The notes beneath the pieces are model-generated. The model was not told the DNA's origin, made no database searches, and saw nothing but the letters and a program-made list of their open reading frames with translations. From Chloroflexota bacterium (GTDB lineage: Bacteria; Chloroflexota; Anaerolineae; Anaerolineales; Villigracilaceae), in NCBI GenBank assembly GCA_016191985.1, contig JACPVB010000004.1:1-50633 (forward strand): DNA of 50,633 bases. Reading direction: 5' to 3'. Each line of letters opens with the position of its first letter. Within the stretch, counting starts at the first letter, position 1. The position numbers were made by a program, and so were the translations under genes. Positions 41,275-48,679 of the stretch are shown in pieces.

Positions 41275-41362
41275 TATACTAGATAAATATCATAAATATT
41301 TTCACTCTTAATTGAAAAGGGCCTGACCAGTGTTTGCCAAGCCCATCAGTTTATTGGTTTTA

Positions 41363-41893
41363 CTATGGAAGGAAATACTGAATAATCAATCTGGGGCGGT
41401 TGGCCGATGCGGTGTTTCCACTGAATATCCTAAGGAAATCTGCGCCAAGGTCGTTATTATCATCCAACGTAAACCGCAGGCGGAATTGGGTGACTCCTGT
41501 TCTGTTTATATAAATAAGATTTGAAGCATTCAATGACCTGGTAAACCAATTATTAACCGGGTTGTTCGTGAAGCGCAAAACACTATTTTTGGTTGCGCTT
41601 GCTGAAAAATCTGCTGTTTCTAGATTTTGATTTCCGTTGAAGCTCCCTGTCTTAATATCCCCAAGCAGAAGGCCGTGCGTATCGAAGGGGTTGGTCCCAA
41701 CCGTCTGCCCTTGTTTGATTTTCACCACAGCTGAAATAATAACAGCGTTATCTGGCAACGCTCCGGTATTGAAGGAGAGAATGGCTCGATATTGGCGGTT
41801 GGAAGCATTGTCGCCCAGCGGGAGGGAACTGCCATTCGTGTCCATTTTGAATCCCGTACCGCTAGTTTCCGATGATTCCAAAACATATCCATC
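41363..41893 (-). repeat. C-terminal module, copy 1 (PQQ dehydrogenase)
   Basis: Encodes 176 residues from DGYVLESSETSG to RPRLIIQYFLP and the stop. Landmarks are LGDNASNRQYRAILSFNTG, LPDNAVI, FRLRFTLDDNNDLGADFLR and SGN. It is clearly homologous at protein level to the copies at 43287, 45809 and 48143. Confidence 0.9.
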
Positions 41894-43129
41894 ATATGTA
41901 CCTGCTGAAAGAAACGATTTCTGAATAGTTGCCGCCTCCACAAGGTGGAGCACTTTACCTTCCGCATAATCGGTTAGATATATTTCCCTGTTTTCATCCT
42001 CCCCAAAAGATGAAATATAGTAATCTGTGTCGGCGATCAGGGTGGATACCCATTCATCGCTTTCATTTTTTGTCATTCCCCATATTTTGCCTTGACAAAA
42101 ATCGCCGTAAAGATAGACACCCACAAGCGAAGGGAAATTTGTGCCACGGTAGACGTATCCGCCTGTTACTGAACAACCAATGGAGTCATTTGGGCCGTGA
42201 TCGTAAACCGCCACGGGCGGAACGTAACCGGGAGGCGGCGAGCAACTTGAAGTGTTATAGCATAAATTGCCTTCCAGAATATTCCAACCATAATTCTCGC
42301 CACCTGCACTGGAGGAATCCTGAAAATCCACTTCTTCCTGATCTCCTTGCCCAACGTCTCCAATATAAAGATCCCCGTTGGAACGGTCAAAGGAGAGCCG
42401 CCAGGGATTCCGCAATCCATAGGCCCAAATTTCTTCGCGGACATTTGTCTGGCCGACAAAAGGGTTTGTAGGCGGAATGGAATAAGCCGCTCCACTTACA
42501 TCCAGCCGCAGGATTTTCCCGAACAATGTGTTTTTATCCTGGCCATTGCCTTCCGGGTCGCCTCCGCCGCCACTATCGCCAACGGACATGTACAAGTAGC
42601 CATCCGGCCCGAAGGCGATCATGCCTCCATTGTGATTCGTAAATGAATTCGTTTTATTGATCGTCAGGATGGTGGTTCCGTTGGTTTCTGCGATATCGGG
42701 ATCGCTGGATACGTTGAATCGCGCCAGTCGAATCGCGTTGTTCGCCGTGATTGTGTAGACAACGAAAAACCGCCCGTTCGTCTCGTAATTCGGGTCGAAT
42801 GCCAGCCCCAACAGGCCTTGTTCTCCACCTGACGAATTTATGATTCCGCTTATATCAAGGAAGGGCGTTTCATTTAATTGCGCGTTCTTATAGATAAGGA
42901 TTTGTCCACCGCGTTGGACGATGAAGAGACGGTCGGAGCCATCCCCGGCGTGGGTGAGAAATAACGGGTTTGTCAGACCGGCAACAACTGTTTCATATTT
43001 AATATTTTTGGGAACACTTGCAGTATTAACGGCATGAACATTTTTTGTTAAGGTAAAGAAGGCGGCCAGGAATAGCATGATCGCAACGCTCCCGACAAGA
43101 AATTTCCTAAACTTGTGTTTGATTTTCAT
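41363..43129 (-). CDS. secreted PQQ-type sugar dehydrogenase with C-terminal 176-residue module
   Basis: A 588-residue exported protein. Signal peptide at about 1-33 (FLVGSVAIMLFLAAFF...VHA). Residues about 40-400 form a six-bladed glucose/sorbosone dehydrogenase propeller: VVAGLTNPLFLTHAGDGSDR, GEQGLLGLAFDPNY, NHNGGMIAFGPDGYLYMSVG, WAYGLRNPWRLSFDRSNGDLY and GGYVYRGTNFPSLVGVYLYG. The family oxidises aldose sugars with PQQ outside the cell. Residues 413-588 are a beta-rich module repeated in the next three genes. It is the last of the four leftward secreted-protein genes. Confidence 0.88.
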   Translation of the reverse strand: MKIKHKFRKFLVGSVAIMLFLAAFFTLTKNVHAVNTASVPKNIKYETVVAGLTNPLFLTHAGDGSDRLFIVQRGGQILIYKNAQLNETPFLDISGIINSSGGEQGLLGLAFDPNYETNGRFFVVYTITANNAIRLARFNVSSDPDIAETNGTTILTINKTNSFTNHNGGMIAFGPDGYLYMSVGDSGGGGDPEGNGQDKNTLFGKILRLDVSGAAYSIPPTNPFVGQTNVREEIWAYGLRNPWRLSFDRSNGDLYIGDVGQGDQEEVDFQDSSSAGGENYGWNILEGNLCYNTSSCSPPPGYVPPVAVYDHGPNDSIGCSVTGGYVYRGTNFPSLVGVYLYGDFCQGKIWGMTKNESDEWVSTLIADTDYYISSFGEDENREIYLTDYAEGKVLHLVEAATIQKSFLSAGTYDGYVLESSETSGTGFKMDTNGSSLPLGDNASNRQYRAILSFNTGALPDNAVIISAVVKIKQGQTVGTNPFDTHGLLLGDIKTGSFNGNQNLETADFSASATKNSVLRFTNNPVNNWFTRSLNASNLIYINRTGVTQFRLRFTLDDNNDLGADFLRIFSGNTASANRPRLIIQYFLP

Positions 43130-43286
43130 ATTCTCTCACTTTACATCTATATTGGACAACTGGGATTAAACATTATTTTTTAGGATAGTCGAATTTTTAT
43201 TTTTCTTACGATGTGAATTCTCAGAGATGGTTTTCAATAAGTGACCGTTGTCACTTTTATTGACAAAATTCCTGGAATTCATTTTG

Positions 43287-43817
43287 CTACGGGAGGGTGT
43301 ATTTAATGATTAACTGTGGGCGGTCGGCTGCCGCAGCGTTTCCGCTATAAATCCTGAGGAAATCCGCGCCAAAATCATGGTTGTCATCTATCTGGAAGCG
43401 CAGGCGGAATTGGGTAATGCCGCTCAAGTTGATGTATTGGAAATTCGCAGTTGTAAACGATTTTGAATACCAGTTATTTACCTTGTCGTTGGTAAAGGAG
43501 AGTAAGTTATTTTTGCTGGCGGCGGCTTTGAAGTCGTTGAGTTGCAGGGCGGGGTTGTTGCTGTATGGGCCCTTGCGGATGTCCGCGAGCAGGCTGCCGT
43601 GGGTGCTGAAGGGCAGTGTCCCTGTTTTGCCTGCATATTTGAACTTGAGTGTGGCAGAGGTAATGACAGCATCATCAGGCAAGGCGGCAGTATTGAATGA
43701 CAGGATGGCGCGATACTGTCGGTTTGCGGAATCATCTCCCAGATTAAGAGTCGAGGCGGTGGAGTTCATAGTTCCGCCGACGTTGCTGGTTTCCGTCGAT
43801 TCCAGTATCCAGCCGTC
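43287..43817 (-). repeat. C-terminal module, copy 2 (GH44)
   Basis: Encodes 176 residues from DGWILESTETSNVGG to RPQLIIKYTLP. At DNA level it is strikingly close to copy 3: for instance AGATTAAGAGTCGAGGCGGT occurs at 43741 and at 46264, and long runs around 43610-43650 match 46120-46165. Confidence 0.9.
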
Positions 43818-45587
43818 TTGCGTCGCAGCGCTGATTACTGTTTTGCCGTAGGGATTTTCTCCTGTATATGGAGGGATTACGATCATGGTGATGGAGTTTG
43901 CTGGAAAACCATAGGTAAAACCATTAGGCTCCAGAGGGAGGCTGGGTTGTTGAACAATCGCGTTTAGGTTGGCGGAACTGTACCGGTATACTTTAGCAAG
44001 GCCATCGGGAACGAAATTCATTAAAGAGACATTGCTTGTAATGGCTGTGGAAGTTTTGTTGATTGCTATTACAGTAATTGAGCCGTCCTCGCTGCGTTCG
44101 GCGGCGAATACAGAGAGCTTTGATCGGTCATCGCTTATAGCGCTGATGCTGGTGCCGCCGAATTTACTTCCATTCCCATCGTAATTTCTAAACATTCGAA
44201 ATGCATATGCACCTGGCAGGTTTTCAAAATTGTCGTAACCAAGCGGGTCATTCCCTGGGAGTGGATAATTCCACAGTGCAGCCATATCCACTCCTTCGCG
44301 CCCGAAGATGCCCAGTACTTCCGCCTGCGCCAAAGCCCCGTTAATGTGTTCGAGTCCGCCAAAGTTGTATTCAGTAATTGCAAGCTTTGTACCGGGGTAA
44401 TTATTGTTTATCCATCCATGCATGCGTGGGATCAGTTTTACATACCTCATCTCAGGCGTCTGGTCGTTGCCGCCAATCCAGCTTTCGTCACGATAGGTTG
44501 GGTCCCATAGGGAGCGGGTGGAGCGTAACCGTAAGGCCTGCGTTTCAGCACCTCCGGCCAGTTGCAAAGCAACTCCGCTTTCCGGGTAATAGTGAAGGTC
44601 CAGATAATCCAACAAGCGAACGTCATTTGTCTGCTCATATTGATTCATTTGAGCGAGATACCATTCAACCTGATATTTGTTTCCATGGGTCGCATAGTCA
44701 GGAAAATATGTATACCCATTCTGTGCAGCAATAATCAGGTCGTTATAGGAATACCAGTACCCCGACCAGCCAAAGGCGACATAGCCTAATAAATTTGCGT
44801 TTGGGTCTGCCGCTTTTACGGCTTCTCCGTAATTGATGGATTTTTCGAGCAATTCATCGTACGTTTGATGAGCGGGGTGGATGTCGCGATGGGTATCGCT
44901 CCAAAGTTCTGGTTCGTTATCAAGCGCGTAAAATTTCACGCCGCCGGATGTGGAGGATCCGTAGTCCGATACCATGGTTGATGCCCAATCCTGCATGAAG
45001 GATGGGTTAACTGCAATGCTTGTGTCCAGCGGGTTGTTGCCAGTGACATAACTGCCGTTCTGCCAGACGCCATTTCCACAGGATGGCCGATAAGGGTCCA
45101 CCTCTTGTTGGTTTGGGTAGAGCGCTATGTTGAATCCACAGCTAGTTCCATCTTTAGAGACATATCCAAGCATGGGGATGGTGATTAGGGAGTCCGTATC
45201 TGTACGAATATTTTGTTCGATCCAGTCATTATGGTTTTCAATGGTGTTCCAGTCATAGGCGTTGGTGACTGTTGTGTTTTCGTAGTACCAGTCATTAGCT
45301 GTATTTGTTTTTCCGCTTTGCCAGTTGTAGCGGGAGGTGGCGTTGCCACCCCAGCGACGCAAGGGAAGGTCAATTTCATTTGCAAATGATTCTTTTGCAA
45401 AATTCAATCCATAAATATACGGGCTGATTGAGTGGGCCTGGCTGCCAGCATCAATAATAATGTTGACAGGAGTGGATAGATTAATGTTTGTCGTTGGGTA
45501 AGATGTGGGGAGAAAGCCTTGCGTGGAAAGCAGGCTGACTATAAGCAAGATGGCGAAGAGAGGGCTGACGGTAAATCGATTTTTCAT
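43287..45587 (-). CDS. secreted GH44-type glycoside hydrolase with C-terminal 176-residue module
   Basis: A 766-residue exported enzyme. Signal peptide at about 1-27 (PLFAILLIVSLLSTQGFLP). The catalytic part shows GH44 motifs: PLRRWGGNATSRYNWQSGKT near residue 75, the acid/base in FYALDNEPELWSDTHRD near 225, and the nucleophile in LAITEYNFGGLEHINGALAQ near 400. GH44 enzymes are endo-glucanases or xyloglucanases. A beta-sandwich-like segment follows, then the shared module over the last 176 residues. The start at 45587 has GAGGAG four bases upstream. It lies between the beta-helix and PQQ genes. Confidence 0.88.
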   Translation of the reverse strand: MKNRFTVSPLFAILLIVSLLSTQGFLPTSYPTTNINLSTPVNIIIDAGSQAHSISPYIYGLNFAKESFANEIDLPLRRWGGNATSRYNWQSGKTNTANDWYYENTTVTNAYDWNTIENHNDWIEQNIRTDTDSLITIPMLGYVSKDGTSCGFNIALYPNQQEVDPYRPSCGNGVWQNGSYVTGNNPLDTSIAVNPSFMQDWASTMVSDYGSSTSGGVKFYALDNEPELWSDTHRDIHPAHQTYDELLEKSINYGEAVKAADPNANLLGYVAFGWSGYWYSYNDLIIAAQNGYTYFPDYATHGNKYQVEWYLAQMNQYEQTNDVRLLDYLDLHYYPESGVALQLAGGAETQALRLRSTRSLWDPTYRDESWIGGNDQTPEMRYVKLIPRMHGWINNNYPGTKLAITEYNFGGLEHINGALAQAEVLGIFGREGVDMAALWNYPLPGNDPLGYDNFENLPGAYAFRMFRNYDGNGSKFGGTSISAISDDRSKLSVFAAERSEDGSITVIAINKTSTAITSNVSLMNFVPDGLAKVYRYSSANLNAIVQQPSLPLEPNGFTYGFPANSITMIVIPPYTGENPYGKTVISAATQDGWILESTETSNVGGTMNSTASTLNLGDDSANRQYRAILSFNTAALPDDAVITSATLKFKYAGKTGTLPFSTHGSLLADIRKGPYSNNPALQLNDFKAAASKNNLLSFTNDKVNNWYSKSFTTANFQYINLSGITQFRLRFQIDDNHDFGADFLRIYSGNAAAADRPQLIIKYTLP

Positions 45588-45685
45588 TCTACTCCTCTGG
45601 TTTAATGCGAATTCCATAATTTGAAAAAAGCATTTTAAGATTGTATTGGCTTATGTGCCAGGATTGTAGGGTACTTAAGTAACGA

Positions 45686-45727
45686 AATAATTCCGCTGCC
45701 TGAAAATTTTCAGGCAGCGGAATTATT
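45686..45727. terminator. perfect 42-bp palindrome, terminator between beta-helix and GH44 genes
   Basis: Two perfect 21-nt arms meet with no spacer; the stem includes CCGCTGCCTGAAAA and its complement. T- and A-rich ends on both sides allow termination in either direction. It lies 82 bases after the beta-helix stop, so GH44 probably has its own promoter. Confidence 0.75.
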
Positions 45728-45808
45728 CTATTTTTAAGTTGAAATGCTGCGAGCCAATTAGAAGAACGTAGATTTTGTTTTTTCAAAAGCTTTGGTTGGA
45801 AGGTGTTC

Positions 45809-46339
45809 CTACGGAACGTAGTACTCGATGATCAACTGTGGGCGATTAGATACACCGGCATTGCCACTGTAGATTTTTAGGAAATCCGCGCCAAGATCGT
45901 TGTTGTCATCCTTGGCGAAGCGCAGACGAAATTGAGTAACACCGTTTAGATTGATGTATTGGAAATTAGTCGAGTTGAGGGATTGATAAAACCAATTCCC
46001 CAGTTTCGTATTTGTGAAGAAGAATGCGCTGTTTCTGCTAGGGATAGCTTTGAAATCATTAAGTTGAAGGATGGAATTGTTGCTGAAGGGACCCCTGCGG
46101 ATGTCTGTGAGCAGGTTGCCGTGGGAGCTGAAAGGCAGCGTCCCTGTTTTGCCTGCATATTTGAGCTTGAGTGTGACAGAGGTAATCATAGCATCATCGG
46201 GTAGAGGGGAAGTATCGAATGATAAGGTGGCGCGATACTGTCGGTTGGCGGCATCATCTCCCAGATTAAGAGTCGAGGCGGTGGAGTTCATGGTTCCGCC
46301 GACGTTACTGGTTTCTATCGATTCCAGTATCCAGCCATC
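45809..46339 (-). repeat. C-terminal module, copy 3 (beta-helix protein)
   Basis: Encodes 176 residues from DGWILESIETSNVGG to RPQLIIEYYVP, equal in length to copies 1 and 2. Its first 30 residues are nearly identical to those of copy 2, and its DNA matches copy 2 over long stretches. Confidence 0.9.
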
Positions 46340-47953
46340 TTCAATACCTTGTGAGTAAAGTTTATTGAAAAGATTATTTGCATCCGCTTTGTATTCAGCG
46401 GCGCCAATATCACAATGCTCTCCAGCAGGTCTGATTGTTCCGAATAGATCAATGGCGGGGCAATTTACATCACTTCCGGTGTCAATTGCGGGAGACGCCG
46501 CCAGAATTTTTAGATTTCCAGAATCGGCGTCCAAAAATTGCGGATTCATCCCCGCCAATCCATTGCCATCGTTTCCACTGAATTGTTGATAATCAGAAAA
46601 TGTAGTGTGGGTCGCACCTTTCCAAATCCACGTGCCGTTTGTTCCACCGCCGTTTGAAAAGTACAGGTTGTAATCCACGGTATTGCCAGACATGACAGGA
46701 CTCCAGCTTTCAATGAATTTTTTTGCCGGACCCGAAAAAATAATATTATTCATGATTGTATTATTGCGTGTGTCGTACTGAATATATAGCTCTGCGCCCC
46801 AGTCCCCTTGAGTGGCATTGTTGTAAAGGCTGTTGTTGACGATGGTGCTGTATTCGGTACTGCCGCGCTGTGAATCGTATCCGCCTATCGAAATGCCGGC
46901 CTGGGTGTTGCCATAGATAAAATTGTTCCGCACAGTTATGTAGCTGGTGGACTTGCCCGCGTGCTCGCTTGCCAGTTCTATGCCAAGATTGCAATGATGG
47001 ACTATGTTTTGTTCGAGCGTAATTTGAGTGCCGCCATCCACATAAATGCAACCCGCACTTCTTTCGTTTCCATAAGCCGGGTTGCCGTATGAGTTGATAT
47101 TGTAGACTGTATTTCCGCTAATCACTCCATTGCGAGCCTGATCATAAGCCGGGTCTGGCGATGTTCCCTCAAATCCGATCGCATCTATCCCGATGTTGTT
47201 ACTGTCACGAATAACATTGTTTTTCACCTGAAACCCGTCGACGTTTCCGTTAATCACCAGGGCCTCACTGGAACCTAGTTTCAAGTTGTAAAGCTTGTTG
47301 TTGTTGATAATGATGTTGCTAAGCGGAGTGGAGGCGGATGTGCCGTATATTGCAATTCCATGCGCATCGCCGCCGTTAGCGCCGGTGTAATTTGTTTCGA
47401 TGCCATAAATGGTATTGTTGGTTAATTCAATATGTTCACCGGAGCCGTCGATGAGGATCCCGATTGGGACATGGTTTTTCTGGGTGATCTTGTAATTTCG
47501 GACTGTAAGCCCGCTAATGGTTATGTAGCTCCTGTTTTGGATGTGGATCATGGCTCCCCATCCGGATGGGACGGCTAGATTTGTTCCATCCAAAATGGCT
47601 TGTTCATTTGGATAATTTTGAAAGGTAATACTTCCTTCAGTGGCAGAACCGGAAACGTTGATGTTAACCATCTCCGAGTAGCTGCCTGCTCGTATGCAGA
47701 CCACGTCCCCTGCTTGGGTGGAATTTGCCGCTTTTTGAATGGTTTTCCAGGGTGCGCTGGGTAATGACCCAGTATTATTATTATCTCCATTGGGCGCTAC
47801 ATAGTGAGTGCAGATCGTTTCTGTTTGCGAATTTACCCCGATGTGACCCATATAAGCCTGCGCATTAGCTACCAGACTGAAAATAAACAAACCGCATAAT
47901 ATCACTCCTTGCTTAATTGAATAATGGTTTTTTATCGTGGGGAATATTTTCAT
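45809..47953 (-). CDS. secreted right-handed beta-helix protein with C-terminal 176-residue module
   Basis: A 714-residue exported protein. Signal peptide at about 1-33 (GVILCGLFIFSLVANAQAY). Then the DUF1565-like entry THYVAPNGDNNNTGSLPSAP and a long series of parallel beta-helix rungs with N-x-I-x-x-N pattern, such as HIELTNNTIYGIETNYTGA and ITVRNNFIYGNTQAGISIGG. The fold is that of pectate-lyase-like polysaccharide lyases and related hydrolases. I see no decisive catalytic signature, so lyase activity is an inference. The final 176 residues are the shared module. It lies between the adhesin-like and GH44 genes. Confidence 0.85.
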   Translation of the reverse strand: MKIFPTIKNHYSIKQGVILCGLFIFSLVANAQAYMGHIGVNSQTETICTHYVAPNGDNNNTGSLPSAPWKTIQKAANSTQAGDVVCIRAGSYSEMVNINVSGSATEGSITFQNYPNEQAILDGTNLAVPSGWGAMIHIQNRSYITISGLTVRNYKITQKNHVPIGILIDGSGEHIELTNNTIYGIETNYTGANGGDAHGIAIYGTSASTPLSNIIINNNKLYNLKLGSSEALVINGNVDGFQVKNNVIRDSNNIGIDAIGFEGTSPDPAYDQARNGVISGNTVYNINSYGNPAYGNERSAGCIYVDGGTQITLEQNIVHHCNLGIELASEHAGKSTSYITVRNNFIYGNTQAGISIGGYDSQRGSTEYSTIVNNSLYNNATQGDWGAELYIQYDTRNNTIMNNIIFSGPAKKFIESWSPVMSGNTVDYNLYFSNGGGTNGTWIWKGATHTTFSDYQQFSGNDGNGLAGMNPQFLDADSGNLKILAASPAIDTGSDVNCPAIDLFGTIRPAGEHCDIGAAEYKADANNLFNKLYSQGIEDGWILESIETSNVGGTMNSTASTLNLGDDAANRQYRATLSFDTSPLPDDAMITSVTLKLKYAGKTGTLPFSSHGNLLTDIRRGPFSNNSILQLNDFKAIPSRNSAFFFTNTKLGNWFYQSLNSTNFQYINLNGVTQFRLRFAKDDNNDLGADFLKIYSGNAGVSNRPQLIIEYYVP

Positions 47954-48059
47954 TGCATCCTGCCGAGTAAAATTTGTAGTTGAAATTGTGAGTTAGCCGG
48001 ACTTTCTTGTAAAATTATACCCTCCAATGTTAATCGTTTTCTGTTGATAACACACGGCA

Positions 48060-48099
48060 AAATAAAGAGACCCAGCGATTGGACTGGGTCTCTTTATTT
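48060..48099. terminator. rho-independent terminator after the adhesin-like gene
   Basis: A perfect 16-bp stem (AAATAAAGAGACCCAG with its complement) around an 8-nt loop, with T-rich ends on both strands. It lies between the leftward adhesin-like and beta-helix genes, so the latter likely starts from its own promoter. Confidence 0.85.
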
Positions 48100-48142
48100 G
48101 TTTCTGATGCCGCTGAGTGCGATCCCTTTACTTACCTAATTC

Positions 48143-48679
48143 CTACGGGATGTAATACTGAATGATCAACTGCGGACGGTTTGCTGTGCCAGAGTTGCCA
48201 CTGTATAACTTGAGGATGTTGGCGATACTGTTGTTGTTGTCGTCCAGTTTGAACCGCAGGCGGATCTGGGTCAATCCAGAACCTGTACTCACTTTATTGA
48301 TGAAATTCTTGCCACTGGTCAGGTTGATGTTGTACCAGCCGCTTGAGATGGCGGGGCTGTAAGGACCATATGTCTTGTTGGCGGCTGCATTGAAATCGCT
48401 TAACGCAAGTGAGGGCGTTCCAAACGGGCCTTTCTTGATATCCACCATGAAGCCCTGGAATAGGCTGATGGGATTGCCACCGCCAGTAGTACCCTGCCGT
48501 TTGAGTTTGAGCGTCACGTTAGTAAGGACAGCATTATCTGGCAGGGACGCAGTGTTGAAAGATAGGATGATTCGATACTGCTTTTTCAAGGCATTGTCCC
48601 CGAGATTGAAAGTCGTCGCAGCGTTATTCTTCGAACCACCTGTACCGCTAGTCTCGGTGGATTCCAATACCCACCCGTC
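48143..48679 (-). repeat. C-terminal module, copy 4 (adhesin-like protein)
   Basis: Encodes 178 residues from DGWVLESTETSGTGG to RPQLIIQYYIP. It is the most divergent copy, with changes in the middle (FQGFMVDIKKGPFGTP), but keeps LGDNA, QYRIILSFNTASLPDNA, LRFKLDDNN, YSGN and the exact end. Confidence 0.88.
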
